In this document: positions 42,973 through 51,459 of the stretch, in pieces
Position numbering within the stretch: position 1 is the first letter of the stretch
How the letters are laid out: each line of letters begins with the position of its first letter
Source of the DNA: Affinirhizobium straminoryzae
Lineage (GTDB): Bacteria; Pseudomonadota; Alphaproteobacteria; Rhizobiales; Rhizobiaceae
Direction: 5' to 3'
Assembly: GCF_007004135.1 (NCBI RefSeq)
Contig: NZ_VJMG01000027.1
Coordinates: forward strand, 1 to 51,788
Length of the DNA stretch: 51,788 bases
Made by a program: the position numbers and the translations under genes
Notes under the pieces: model-generated
Told to the model about the DNA's origin: nothing
The model's database searches: none
Seen by the model: the letters and a program-made list of their open reading frames with translations, nothing else

Positions 42973-44004
42973 ATGTTCACGCGCCGCCTTTTCACCCGGT
43001 TGACCGCCGCTGCCATCCTCTCGCTGTCGGCGGGCCTTGCCCAGCCGGTGCTCGCCGATACGCCGGTCAAGCTGACGCTCGACTGGAAGTTCGAGGGGCC
43101 GGCCGCCGGCTTCCTGCTCGCGCTCGACAAGGGCTACTTCAAGGCCGAGGGCCTCGACGTGACGATCGATACCGGCAATGGCTCGGTGGAGGCCATTCCG
43201 CGCGTGGCGACCGGCGCCTACCAGATGGGGTTTGGCGACATCAATTCGCTGATCAAGTTCCTGGATGAGGATCCGAGCCAGAAGGTGAAGGCGATCATGA
43301 TGGTATACGAGCGACCGACCTTCGCGGTTGTCGGCCGCAAGTCGCTCGGCATCACCACGGATCCGAAGTCGCTCGAGGGCAAGAAGCTCGGCGCGCCGCC
43401 GCCGGATGGCGCCTTTGCCCAGTGGAAGGCTTTCAAGCAGGTCGCGAAGATCGATGACAGCAAGATCAAGATCGAATCCATCGGCTTTCCCGTGCGTGAG
43501 CCGATGCTTGCCAAGGGTGATGTCGATGCCGTCTTCGGCTTTGCCTTCTCCGTCATTCTGAACCTGAAGAAACAGGGCATCAAGGACGAGGACATCGCGA
43601 CCATCCTGATGGCCGAGCATGGCCTGAACCTCTATGGCAATGCCGTGCTGGTGAACACGGATTTCGCGGCCAAGAACCCCGCTGCGGTCAAGGGCTTCGT
43701 CAAGGCGCTGGCCAAGGGCTTTGCCGATGCCGTTGCCAAGCCGGAAGAGGGCGTCGCCGCGGTGCTCAAGCGTAACGAGACGCTGGACAGTGCCATCGAA
43801 CTCGAGCGCCTGAAGATGGCGAACGCCATGAACATCAAGACGCCCTATGTGGTGGAAAACGGCTTCGGCGGCGTCGACATGGCCCGTCTCGGCGCGTCCA
43901 TCGACACGCTGAAGATCTCCATGGGGCTGAAGGGCGCCGTGAAGGCCGAGCAGGTGTTTGATGCCGGCTATCTGCCGCCGAAGTCCGAGCGGATGCTGCC
44001 TTAA
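42973..44004 (+). CDS. ABC transporter substrate-binding protein (NitT/TauT/THI5 type)
   Basis: This 343-aa periplasmic protein has a signal peptide (1-28, ending VLA) with an arginine-rich start, then an NMT1/THI5-like fold: VKLTLDWKFEGPAAGFLLAL, KGYFKAEGLDV, GNGSVEAIPRVATGAYQMGFGD and KLGAPPPDGAF. This group carries nitrate, sulfonates, pyrimidine precursors of thiamin, riboflavin and similar small ligands; none can be singled out. AGGGGG lies upstream of the ATG. It is followed by its ATPase and permease after a 214-bp repeat-rich gap. No THI-box riboswitch was found upstream. Confidence 0.88.
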   Translation: MFTRRLFTRLTAAAILSLSAGLAQPVLADTPVKLTLDWKFEGPAAGFLLALDKGYFKAEGLDVTIDTGNGSVEAIPRVATGAYQMGFGDINSLIKFLDEDPSQKVKAIMMVYERPTFAVVGRKSLGITTDPKSLEGKKLGAPPPDGAFAQWKAFKQVAKIDDSKIKIESIGFPVREPMLAKGDVDAVFGFAFSVILNLKKQGIKDEDIATILMAEHGLNLYGNAVLVNTDFAAKNPAAVKGFVKALAKGFADAVAKPEEGVAAVLKRNETLDSAIELERLKMANAMNIKTPYVVENGFGGVDMARLGASIDTLKISMGLKGAVKAEQVFDAGYLPPKSERMLP

Positions 44005-44019
44005 CGGTGAACCTCTCCC

Positions 44020-44190
44020 CAGGATGGGCTGAACCTGCGGTGCGATTGCGTGAGGCCGCGCCGTGTCACCCCTTCTCCCCGTGGGGAGAAGGGGCCCGAA
44101 GGGCGGATGAAGGGGGCCATCTCGACGTTGCGCCGCGCCGCCCCCCTCATCGTCTCGCATGCGCACGGCTTTTCCCCCGCAGGGAAAAGG
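44020..44190. repeat. mosaic palindromic intergenic repeat (RIME-like)
   Basis: The gap inside the ABC operon holds three inverted repeats. CCCCTTCTCCCC/GGGGAGAAGGGG at 44069-44094 is perfect with a 2-nt centre. GATGAAGGGGGC and GCCCCCCTCATC (about 44104-44155) are near-complementary. CTTTTCCC/GGGAAAAG at 44169-44189 is perfect. The first resembles repeats scattered through rhizobial genomes (RIME-type elements); the identification is by eye. Confidence 0.65.
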
Positions 44191-44218
44191 GAAAGCCGCC
44201 GTTGAAGGAGAGTTTGCA

Positions 44219-45007
44219 GTGTCCCACCTCGTTTCCATCGATAATGTCGACATGCGTTATGGCGGCGCTTCCGGCACACTCGCGGTGTCGGGGCTGACCA
44301 TGCGCGTCGACAAGGGGGAGTTCGCGGCCGTTGTCGGGCCGTCCGGCTGCGGCAAGTCCACGCTGATGAAGCTGGTCACCGGCCTGCACATTCCGCAGAC
44401 GGGCGTGGTGATCGTCGGCGGCCAGCAGGTGACGAAGCCGGTCTCCATCGTCGGCATGGCCTTCCAGAATCCCACCATGCTGCCCTGGCGCACGACGCTT
44501 GAAAACATCCTGCTGCCGCTCGAAATCGTGGAGAGGCACCGCCACCGCCTGCGGGCGCACAAGCGCGAATATGTGGAGAAGGCGGAGCAGTTGCTGGAGA
44601 TCGTCGGCCTTCGCGGCTTCGGCTCGAAATTCCCCTGGCAGCTCTCCGGTGGCATGCAGCAGCGCGCCAATCTCTGCCGGGCCCTGATCCACGAGCCGGA
44701 ACTGCTGATGCTGGACGAGCCGTTCGGCGCGCTCGATGCCTTCACCCGCGAGGAGCTGTGGTGCGTGATCCGCGACCTGCACGCCGCCCAAGGGGTCACC
44801 ATCATTCTCGTCACGCATGACCTGCGCGAGGCGGTGTTCCTCGCCGACACGATCTTTGTCATGAGCGCAAGACCCGGCCGCATCCTGAAGGAGCATCGGG
44901 TGCCCTTCGAACGGCCGCGTGATCTCGACGTCATGTATCAATCGGCGTTCAACGACATGGTGCACGCGTTGCACGGCGAAATCGCCAAGGCGAGGGTGGT
45001 GGCATGA
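44219..45007 (+). CDS. ABC transporter ATP-binding protein
   Basis: This 262-aa ATPase powers the importer. It has Walker A GPSGCGKST, the Q-loop in FQNPTMLPWRTTLENI, signature LSGGMQQRANLCRAL, Walker B LLMLDEPFGALD and the switch histidine in VTHDLREAV. The pattern is that of SsuB/TauB/NrtD-type subunits. It starts from a GTG at 44219 with AAGGAG 9 bp upstream; an ATG at 44159 lies in the palindromic repeat and is rejected. Its stop overlaps the permease start by 4 bp (ATGA). Confidence 0.93.
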   Translation: MSHLVSIDNVDMRYGGASGTLAVSGLTMRVDKGEFAAVVGPSGCGKSTLMKLVTGLHIPQTGVVIVGGQQVTKPVSIVGMAFQNPTMLPWRTTLENILLPLEIVERHRHRLRAHKREYVEKAEQLLEIVGLRGFGSKFPWQLSGGMQQRANLCRALIHEPELLMLDEPFGALDAFTREELWCVIRDLHAAQGVTIILVTHDLREAVFLADTIFVMSARPGRILKEHRVPFERPRDLDVMYQSAFNDMVHALHGEIAKARVVA

Positions 45008-45825
45008 GCGCGATGACCGACACGGCGACACAGGCGAAAGCCGCGGCCAAACCTCTGATGGCCCGGATCAACTGGGTGAAGGCCGCGCCCTGGCTCTATA
45101 CGCTGGCGCTGTTTGCGCTGTGGGAACTGCTGGTGATGGCGCTCGACATGCCGCCGACCATCCTGCCGGCGCCGAGCAACGTGTTCGCGGCGATTGCCAA
45201 ATACTGGTCGCCGATCTGGAAGAATTCGCTGCAGACGCTCTATACCACCACCATGGGCTTTGCGATCGCGGTGGTGGCGGGCCTTGCGATCGGCCTCTTC
45301 ATCGGCTGGTCGAAGACGATCTATGCCGGCCTCTATCCTCTGATGATCGGCTTCAATGCCATCCCAAAGGTGGCGCTGGTGCCGATCCTCGTCATCTGGT
45401 TCGGCATCGGCACGGTGCCGGCGGTGCTGACGGCCTTCCTGATCTCTTTCTTCCCGATCGTCGTCAATGTTGCGACCGGGCTTGCCACCATCGAGCCGGA
45501 AACCGAGGATGTGTTGCGGGCGCTGGGGGCGAAGAAAATGGATATCATGCTGAAGGTCGGCATTCCCCGCTCCATGCCCTATTTCTTCGGCTCGCTGAAG
45601 GTGGCAATCACGCTTGCCTTCGTCGGCTCCGTGGTGTCGGAAACCGTCGCCTCGAACTATGGCCTCGGCAACATGATGAGTTCGGCGCAGAGCCAGTTCA
45701 ACGTGCCGCTCGTCTTTGCCGGCCTGCTGATGCTGGCGGTGGAAGGCATTGCCATGTACGCCCTGATGGCCTGGATCGAGCGGCGCATGACGGGCTGGGC
45801 ACATCGCTCCACGATGGCGCAGTAA
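45004..45825 (+). CDS. ABC transporter permease
   Basis: This 273-aa inner-membrane subunit has about six helices (BPD_transp_1 fold). It has LPAPSNVFAAIAKY, TLYTTTMGFAIAVVAG, IPKVALVPILVIWFGIG and the cytoplasmic EAA-like loop EDVLRALGAKKMDIMLKVGIPRSMPYFF in two parts, which contacts the ATPase. It is SsuC/TauC-like. The ATG overlaps the ATPase stop in an ATGA, so the two are coupled. It ends 5 bp before the convergent phosphatase gene. Confidence 0.92.
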   Translation: MSAMTDTATQAKAAAKPLMARINWVKAAPWLYTLALFALWELLVMALDMPPTILPAPSNVFAAIAKYWSPIWKNSLQTLYTTTMGFAIAVVAGLAIGLFIGWSKTIYAGLYPLMIGFNAIPKVALVPILVIWFGIGTVPAVLTAFLISFFPIVVNVATGLATIEPETEDVLRALGAKKMDIMLKVGIPRSMPYFFGSLKVAITLAFVGSVVSETVASNYGLGNMMSSAQSQFNVPLVFAGLLMLAVEGIAMYALMAWIERRMTGWAHRSTMAQ

Positions 45826-45830
45826 AACCC

Positions 45831-46346
45831 TCAGGCAAGCGGCAGAACGAAGCTTGCCCGCCCATCCGTCTCGGCGCCGCGGCCGATCGCCTTGATGGCG
45901 GCGATCAGCCGGCCCCCACGGTTCAGCGCCCGGTCGCCGAATTCGATCAGCCGTGTGTTCGGTGTCGCGTGCGGCGCGACCTGCCGCAGACGCTGTGCAA
46001 GGGCCTCGTCGTCCTGATCGGGATCAAGCGCCAGCGCCGCGATCACGGCTGCTGCGGGGGAGCGGGACACGCCCATCCAGCAATGGATCAGCAGCGGCGC
46101 GCTGCGGTCCCAGCTTCTGGCAAAATCGATGAGGCGGGCCACATGCTCCTCACCGGGCGCTACCAGATTGCCGGTGCCGGCAAAGGCGATGTCGTTCATC
46201 CGCAGCATCAGGTGCCGGTCGGCGCGGATCACGCCGGGGCGATGGAAATCCTGGCCTTCGGCCATCAGGCTCACCATCTCGCAGGCGCGGTGGCGCACGG
46301 CCAGCTCGGCGATCTTCTCCAGCGGGCAGACGATGATGGCCGTCAT
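45831..46346 (-). CDS. protein-tyrosine-phosphatase-like protein
   Basis: This 171-aa protein has the cysteine-phosphatase loop HCWMGVSRS, a CX5R motif with C89 and R95, and a preceding helix EEHVARLIDFARSW. The short N-terminal region IIVCPLEKIAELAVRH replaces the long domains of eukaryotic enzymes. It could dephosphorylate proteins or small molecules. Its ATG overlaps the stop codon of the upstream HD-domain gene in an ATGA, so it is the last gene of the ygfZ operon. Confidence 0.83.
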   Translation of the reverse strand: MTAIIVCPLEKIAELAVRHRACEMVSLMAEGQDFHRPGVIRADRHLMLRMNDIAFAGTGNLVAPGEEHVARLIDFARSWDRSAPLLIHCWMGVSRSPAAAVIAALALDPDQDDEALAQRLRQVAPHATPNTRLIEFGDRALNRGGRLIAAIKAIGRGAETDGRASFVLPLA

Positions 46347-46960
46347 GTCGGGGCACTTTCCTGCCGGGCGCGGTCCAGCGCGTGGAAGCGGTCGAGAAAC
46401 AGTCGCTGCGCCTCGATGGCCGCCATCGGCGCCATTGGCAGCATGTCGCGGGTGATGCCGCGCGGCAGGCCGAAGAATTTCCTGGCTTCCTCATGCGAGA
46501 AGCCGGCAAGCTCCGTCGCCTCGAAATAGGCGGCCACCGTATCGGCCTTCTTGATGCGCGTCTTCAACTCGCGCGAGGGGTGGGGCGGCAGTCCGAAGCG
46601 CAGATGCACCGCCGCCTCCAGCCGCTTCTCCACCGCCTTGTAGCCGCCGCCGACCACCGCCTTGAACGGCGAAATCATGTCGCCGATCACATATTCCGGC
46701 GCGTCGTGCAGCAGGGTCATGGCGCAATCCGTCGCCGAGGCGGAGGGATGGGTCAGCCGGAAAATCTCTTCAACGACGAGGCAGTGCTGCGCCACCGAAA
46801 ATGCGTGGTCGCCGCGCGTCTGGCCGTTCCAGCGGGCAACGCGCGCGAGCCCGTGGGCGATATCGGTGATTTCCACGTCAAGCGGCGAGGGATCGAGAAG
46901 GTCGAGGCGTCGGCCGGACAGCATGCGCTGCCAGGCGCGGGCGGAAACGAGGGTGCTCAC
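46343..46960 (-). CDS. HD-domain hydrolase, YfbR-like
   Basis: This 205-aa protein belongs to the HD superfamily, close in pattern to YfbR 5'-nucleotidases that act on deoxynucleoside monophosphates. Metal ligands are H52 in GDHAFSVAQH, the HD pair 85-86 in LLHDAPEYVIGDM, and a late D in IKKADTVAAYFEA. The start is a GTG at 46960 that overlaps the ygfZ stop in a GTGA, and its own stop overlaps the phosphatase start. Three genes are thus tightly coupled. Confidence 0.86.
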   Translation of the reverse strand: MSTLVSARAWQRMLSGRRLDLLDPSPLDVEITDIAHGLARVARWNGQTRGDHAFSVAQHCLVVEEIFRLTHPSASATDCAMTLLHDAPEYVIGDMISPFKAVVGGGYKAVEKRLEAAVHLRFGLPPHPSRELKTRIKKADTVAAYFEATELAGFSHEEARKFFGLPRGITRDMLPMAPMAAIEAQRLFLDRFHALDRARQESAPT

Positions 46961-47808
46961 GCCTCGGCCTCGCCGGCTCCCGTCGGGAAGGACAGGCCCG
47001 TCCAGGCCGGCAGGGTCAGCGTCACCGGGCTGTCCGCCGCCACAAGCGGTGTGCCGCTGGCCATGGCATCGCCCACCCGGTCGGTGCGAACGATGGCAAG
47101 GCCCCGGTTGCCGATCACGGTGCCGAGCGTGCCGACCGGTTTGCCGCCGGCCGAAATCTCCGCGCCGGAGGCGGGCAGGGCGGTGTCGGCCGACACCTGC
47201 ACCACGCGTCGGCGCGCCGTGCCGCGGTGCTGCATGCGCGAGACAACCTCCTGGCCGATATAGCAGCCCTTGCGGAAGGAGAGGCCGCCATCGAGATCGA
47301 GCAGCACATCATGCGGAAAGGCGTCCTGGAGGGGAAAATCCCGGCCGCCGACGGCAAGGCCCGCCTCGATGCGCAGCGCATCATAGGCATCCTCGTCGCC
47401 GCTTGAGGCACCCGTTTCCATGCCCGGCCGGCGCTTCAGCCGAATGCCCGCCTTCAGGAAGGCGCCGTCGGGCACGCCGGAGGCCGTTTCCGCCTCGTCG
47501 CCCCAGGTCACGGTGACGCCTGTTTCACCCTCCGCCAGCGTCACGGCGGCGCGCAATTTGTAGAGCGTCAGCCGCTTGATCAGTCCCGGCCGCTGTTCGC
47601 CATCGCATTCCAGCAGGAAACCGTCACCCTCGCGCCAGATCAAAAAGTCGAAGAGGATCTTGCCCTGCGGCGTCAGCAGCGCGCCCGGCCGCGCTTCGCC
47701 GGTCGGCAGCCCCTCGACGTCTGTGGTGATGATCCCGTGCAGGAAGGATTGCGCGTCGGCACCCTCGATTCTGATCAGGCTGCGGTTCCGAAGGAGGGCA
47801 TGGGTCAT
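46957..47808 (-). CDS. ygfZ: tRNA-modifying/folate-binding protein YgfZ (Iba57/CAF17-like)
   Basis: This 283-aa protein has the aminomethyltransferase-like fold and helps to assemble or repair certain iron-sulfur enzymes such as MiaB. The signature KGCYIGQEVVSRMQHRG is near residues 190-206; its cysteine is the family's key residue. N-terminal RIEGADAQSFLHGIITTDV and ALLTPQGKILFDF are also typical. The ATG at 47808 (MTHALLRN) is preferred over a codon at 47892. It is the first gene of an overlapping three-gene operon with the HD hydrolase and phosphatase. Confidence 0.9.
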   Translation of the reverse strand: MTHALLRNRSLIRIEGADAQSFLHGIITTDVEGLPTGEARPGALLTPQGKILFDFLIWREGDGFLLECDGEQRPGLIKRLTLYKLRAAVTLAEGETGVTVTWGDEAETASGVPDGAFLKAGIRLKRRPGMETGASSGDEDAYDALRIEAGLAVGGRDFPLQDAFPHDVLLDLDGGLSFRKGCYIGQEVVSRMQHRGTARRRVVQVSADTALPASGAEISAGGKPVGTLGTVIGNRGLAIVRTDRVGDAMASGTPLVAADSPVTLTLPAWTGLSFPTGAGEAEA

Positions 47809-47998
47809 GGTCGTCTGTCCGGTCAGGGCAATGCCCGTCAGGCGACCTTTTGGCCTGTCAGACGGACTTGCATCAAAACAAGGAACTAGCACATTTCAGA
47901 GGATTCTGGCGCCCGAAGGTGCTGTTGGCCAAGACATAGGCGCATGGCCCATGCAGTGCAAGCGTGAGAAAGGGGCGCAATCGGCCGAAGGGCAGGGA

Positions 47999-48715
47999 TC
48001 AATCCCCGCCGCTGAACATCTTCCACTTTCCGTCCGGGCTGATGCCAAGCCGGTAGAAATTGTAGTTGTTATTCTCTTCCATGGCGATCAGGTCGCCGGC
48101 GGTGATGATGCGCAGCAGTTCGACCCGCTCTGACGCAGACAGAGTGTCAAGCGGCTTGCCGACGAAATAGGGCCAGACATAGATCTCATCCGGTGTGCCG
48201 GCATTCAGCCGCGCGGCTCCTGTCTGCAACAGGTCGAGCATGATGGCGAGGATTTCGAGGCCCTCCTGATCGCCCGACAGGCTTTTCAGCGCGTCGAGCG
48301 TATCGTCGCCGGCGGCACCCAGCTGGCGCATCTGGTCGCCGTCGAAATTCAGCAGGGGGCGCAGCCGCTCGAAGTCGCCGGAGCTTGCAGCATCGATGAT
48401 TGCCTGTCGCGTGGCGCGGACCGGCTCGGGCAGCGCATTCAGGTCACGGATGATCTCGACCGAGGCCGGAGGGCTTGCTTCGGCATCCGGCTTGTTGCCG
48501 GGCACGGCTGGCTTCTCCGTCGTATCCTGGCCGAACATCGGCGCGGGCTTGGCCGTGCCGCGCGCATCCGGCGCGGCCTGGTCCGATGTCGCCGTGCCTG
48601 CAGCCTCAGGCGTCGCGGATGCACCGCTCAGCGCCCAGGCACTCTGGCCATAAAGGGTGGTGGAAAACACAAGGCAGGCGGCGGCCAGTAGCCGCACAAA
48701 GGAGCGGTGGCGCAT
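47999..48715 (-). CDS. exported protein of unknown function
   Basis: This 238-aa protein has a signal peptide (about 1-29, ending SAWA), a low-complexity linker rich in A, P, T and D (about 30-90), and a conserved-looking helical domain (about 90-200, with ATRQAIIDAASSGDFERLRPLLN). The C-terminal segment is EIYVWPYFVGKPL and NNNYNFYRLGISPDGKWKMFSGGD. The pattern resembles uncharacterised rhizobial periplasmic proteins. An ATG at 48739 is also possible. It is followed on the minus strand, after 190 bp, by ygfZ. Confidence 0.65.
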   Translation of the reverse strand: MRHRSFVRLLAAACLVFSTTLYGQSAWALSGASATPEAAGTATSDQAAPDARGTAKPAPMFGQDTTEKPAVPGNKPDAEASPPASVEIIRDLNALPEPVRATRQAIIDAASSGDFERLRPLLNFDGDQMRQLGAAGDDTLDALKSLSGDQEGLEILAIMLDLLQTGAARLNAGTPDEIYVWPYFVGKPLDTLSASERVELLRIITAGDLIAMEENNNYNFYRLGISPDGKWKMFSGGD

Positions 48716-48757
48716 TGCAGTCGCCGCGACGGTCAGCATGAATGGCCCCGGATCTTG

Positions 48758-49015
48758 TTACTGCAGGATGCGCTCCGGCGAAAACTCGCCGGCCAGCATG
48801 CGGGCGCGCAGGGATTCCAGCATGGCTTCCGCACCTTCCTCGCCATGAATGCGGATGGTTTCGCGCATGGCAAGGGCAATGGCGGCGTCGGCGATGATCT
48901 CCGGTTCGATGCCGTCCGCACGGCCATCGGCCCAGGCTTCATTCTGGTATTCGAGCGCCGCCTGCATCTTCTCGTGCACAATCATGTCGTCGATGTCGTT
49001 GCGCGCTGTCTGCAT
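48758..49015 (-). CDS. small cytoplasmic protein of unknown function
   Basis: This 85-aa, strongly acidic, all-helical protein runs from MQTARNDIDDMIVHEKMQAA through EYQNEAWADGRADGIEP to AMLESLRARMLAGEFSPERI. It has no membrane helix or cysteine. AGAGGAA lies 6 bp before the ATG at 49015, supporting translation. It sits between two exported-protein genes on the same strand. The family is not recognised. Confidence 0.62.
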   Translation of the reverse strand: MQTARNDIDDMIVHEKMQAALEYQNEAWADGRADGIEPEIIADAAIALAMRETIRIHGEEGAEAMLESLRARMLAGEFSPERILQ

Positions 49016-49122
49016 GTGTATTCCTCTTTCAAGGGATGCCTGTTGTTTACCGGCACGTTAACAAGACTAGCAGCCTTTTATCAAAACAACACGCCCCCAT
49101 GGCGAAAGAGGTAAATAAAACC

Positions 49123-49632
49123 CTAATTTCCGTAGCGGGCGGCGATTTCGGCTGCCAGTGTTGCACCTTCGTTACGGTGGTTTTCTTCGGCAATACGAGC
49201 CGCCGGCGTGCAGGTGGAATGCACTGCCGCAAACGCCCTGTAGCCCCGGTTGAAAGAGGCGGTCAGGCGCTCGCGCCGCGCTGGCTCCTTTGCCGCCTCG
49301 GCATCCAGCAGCTCCTGCATCGAGGCGCGCCAGCCAACCGAATCGTCACCGCAAAGCGAGCGCAGGTATTGAACCGAGCCGAGGATTTCCGCAAGTCGCA
49401 AAAGCTGGCCATCATAGGGTGCGGGTTTCTCCGTCGGCGGTTTGGCCGGCTGTGGCGCTGCCGCCGGCGTGTGCCCGCTGGCCTTCTGTGCGACAGCCGG
49501 CGCGGGACTTGAAAGAACGGCGACCACAAGAAGACCCATCAATGTCTTCAGTGACTTGCCGCGCTTTTCTCGTGCAGCATGACGGGTCTGCCGCGGTTCC
49601 GCACAGGCACTTGTCGTCACCATCCACGCCAT
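49123..49632 (-). CDS. TIGR02301-family exported protein
   Basis: This 169-aa protein has a long basic N-terminal region, a hydrophobic signal segment (about 31-48, ending APAVAQ), a proline-rich linker, and a conserved domain with [32 protein letters not shown] and [23 protein letters not shown]. This matches the alphaproteobacterial family TIGR02301, whose role is unknown. The two cysteines may pair in the periplasm. ATG 49632 has AAGGGG 9 bp upstream; ATG 49539 is an alternative closer to the signal peptide. The Nudix gene ends 5 bp upstream. Confidence 0.78.
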   Translation of the reverse strand: MAWMVTTSACAEPRQTRHAAREKRGKSLKTLMGLLVVAVLSSPAPAVAQKASGHTPAAAPQPAKPPTEKPAPYDGQLLRLAEILGSVQYLRSLCGDDSVGWRASMQELLDAEAAKEPARRERLTASFNRGYRAFAAVHSTCTPAARIAEENHRNEGATLAAEIAARYGN

Positions 49633-49636
49633 CCGG

Positions 49637-50101
49637 TTACACCCCTTCGCGACCGGCGATCAGTCGCTCGGCGCAATCGAGGACGCTTGGTGGGACGGGC
49701 AGGCTGCGGATCTCCTCCAGCGTGAACCAGCCGGCATCCGCAGCATCGTCGGCGGCAATGGCGGGTGTTGTCGCATCGGCCTTCACCAGAAAGACCGACA
49801 GGAAGAAGTGACTCTGGAGATTGCCTGCTTCGTCGCGGGTTTCCAGATCATAGGTGGCAAACAGGTGCGGATCCCGTGCCGTGATGCCGGTTTCCTCGAG
49901 GAACTCGCGCAGGGCTGTCTGCGCGGGCATTTCACCGGGTTCTGCCCGCCCGCCCGGAAAGGCGTAGAGATCAGCCGAAGGCGGATTGCGCCGGCGGATG
50001 AGCAGCAGGCGCCCCTCGCGCTCGAGAATGGCGGAGGAGGCGGCCTGTGGCCGGGCAGAGCAAGGCGCGGGCTGGGTGGAGGGTGGGGCTGCAATGGTCA
50101 T
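49637..50101 (-). CDS. Nudix hydrolase
   Basis: This 154-aa enzyme hydrolyses a nucleoside diphosphate linked to another moiety. The full Nudix box GRAEPGE-x7-REFLEETGI is near residues 58-82, with the metal-binding REFLEE intact. The N-terminus [26 protein letters not shown] is typical of ADP-ribose or ADP-sugar pyrophosphatase-like members, but the substrate is not fixed. ATG 50101 is used; ATG 50113 is possible. It is in the same direction as the TIGR02301 gene, 5 bp upstream of it, so probably co-transcribed. Confidence 0.88.
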   Translation of the reverse strand: MTIAAPPSTQPAPCSARPQAASSAILEREGRLLLIRRRNPPSADLYAFPGGRAEPGEMPAQTALREFLEETGITARDPHLFATYDLETRDEAGNLQSHFFLSVFLVKADATTPAIAADDAADAGWFTLEEIRSLPVPPSVLDCAERLIAGREGV

Positions 50102-50257
50102 GGTGGGCAACATAGCGCATGGGCCACAAAAATCCCCAGCCCTTTCTCGGCCATTGCACCTGATACGACGAAGGATGGGCATGTCCGCCCCGCGAACCCG
50201 TCTTCCCTCGCATGGCAGGGCTTGCATCGCCAGGCCGCGGATGCGACGACGGGAGCC

Positions 50258-50584
50258 ATGAAGACCACTCTGCTTTTCGCGGCCGCCGCGCTGTTCGAGA
50301 TCGCCGGCTGCTTTGCCGTCTGGGCCTGGTGGCGTCTCGACAGACCGGTTTGGTGGCTGGCGCCCGGCCTCGTGTCGCTTGCCCTGTTTGCGGGCGTGCT
50401 GGCGCTGGTGGAAAGCGAAGCGGCAGGCCGCACCTTTGCGGCCTATGGCGGCATCTATGTCGCTGCCTCGCTCGCCTGGCTGTTTCTCGTGGAAGGACGC
50501 GTGCCCGACCGCTGGGATCTTACTGGCGGGGCGGTGTGCCTTGCAGGCTGCGGGCTTATCCTCTTCGGTCCCCGCAGCGGTTGA
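50258..50584 (+). CDS. YnfA-family (UPF0060) small membrane protein
   Basis: This 108-aa inner-membrane protein has four predicted helices. [23 protein letters not shown] and [23 protein letters not shown] (each shown here in part of its helix pair) match UPF0060/YnfA, a relative of small multidrug resistance carriers. The glutamate in the first helix (FEIAGC) is the position usually needed for proton-coupled transport. GGGAG lies 2 bp before the ATG at 50258. The SRAP gene follows 46 bp later. Confidence 0.88.
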   Translation: MKTTLLFAAAALFEIAGCFAVWAWWRLDRPVWWLAPGLVSLALFAGVLALVESEAAGRTFAAYGGIYVAASLAWLFLVEGRVPDRWDLTGGAVCLAGCGLILFGPRSG

Positions 50585-50630
50585 TCTCGCCGCGCTTGAC
50601 CCGTCGCACCGGCAATGCGATCACAATGCC

Positions 50631-51416
50631 ATGTGTGGACGCTACGCCCTGACCGCGACGCCAAAGGACATTTTCGAATTCCTCAGCGTCATATCGATCG
50701 ACGATTTTCCGAAGCGCTACAATATAGCGCCGACGCAGCCGATCCTCATCGTCGCGGCCGGCGAACGGCAGGCGCCGGGCAGCAATCTGCCAGTTCGGCA
50801 GGCGATGCTGGCGCGCTGGGGCTTTCTGCCGGGCTGGGTGAAGGATCCCAGGGACTTTCCGCTGCTGATCAATGCGCGGGCCGAGACGGCTGCGGAAAAG
50901 GCATCGTTTCGTGCCGCCATGCGCCATCGCCGCGTGCTCGTGCCGGCCTCCGGCTTCTATGAATGGCATCGTCCGGGGAAGGAGGAGGGCGGTAAGGACG
51001 GGGCGGGCAAGGCGCAGGCCTACTGGATCCGGCCGAAGCACGGCGGCATCCTTGCCTTTGCCGGCCTGATGGAAACCTGGTCGTCCGCGGATGGGTCGGA
51101 GGTCGATACGGCGGCCATTCTGACCACGCGCGCCAATGACGCGATCGCGCCGATCCATGATCGCATGCCGGTGGTGATCGCGCCCGAGGATTTCGAGCGC
51201 TGGCTGGACTGCAAGACCGGCGAACCGCGCGACGTCGCCGATCTGATGAGGCCTGCGGAGCCCGATCTGTTCGAAGCCATTGCCGTGTCGGACCTCGTCA
51301 ACAAGGTGTCCAACATGGGGCCGGATCTTCAGGCGCCGGTCACGCCCTTGGTGCCTCTTCCGGCAAAGAGAAAGCCCGTTCCGCCGAAGGGCAGCGGCCA
51401 GCTTTCCCTGTTCTGA
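50631..51416 (+). CDS. SOS response-associated peptidase (SRAP; YedK/HMCES-like)
   Basis: This 261-aa protein should bind abasic sites in single-stranded DNA through a thiazolidine crosslink made by its N-terminal cysteine. After Met removal C2 is exposed (MCGRYAL). Other active-site residues are N31 in YNIAPTQ, E111 in ASGFYEW and H176 in IHDRMPVV, all in place. The C-terminal tail after about 240 is proline/lysine-rich and ends exactly in QLSLF, residues 257-261, a sequence matching the bacterial sliding-clamp-binding consensus. Start choice is fixed by the MCGR motif. No LexA-type box was seen immediately upstream. Confidence 0.94.
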   Translation: MCGRYALTATPKDIFEFLSVISIDDFPKRYNIAPTQPILIVAAGERQAPGSNLPVRQAMLARWGFLPGWVKDPRDFPLLINARAETAAEKASFRAAMRHRRVLVPASGFYEWHRPGKEEGGKDGAGKAQAYWIRPKHGGILAFAGLMETWSSADGSEVDTAAILTTRANDAIAPIHDRMPVVIAPEDFERWLDCKTGEPRDVADLMRPAEPDLFEAIAVSDLVNKVSNMGPDLQAPVTPLVPLPAKRKPVPPKGSGQLSLF

Positions 51417-51454
51417 TCGCAACCCGCCGCCTTGGCGGCTTTCGGTTGCGCGAT
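51414..51454 (+). terminator. hairpin after the SRAP gene
   Basis: GATCGCAACC pairs, with a 2-nt bulge, with GGTTGCGCGATC, and CCGCC pairs with GGCGG inside. It lies between the convergent SRAP gene and the 41-aa gene; the T content is low. Confidence 0.5.
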
Positions 51455-51459
51455 CCAGA

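Noticed and set aside
50585..50630. LexA/SOS box upstream of the SRAP gene
   Set aside because: No GAAC-N7-GAAC or GTTC-N7-GTTC pattern typical of alphaproteobacteria is present in this short spacer.
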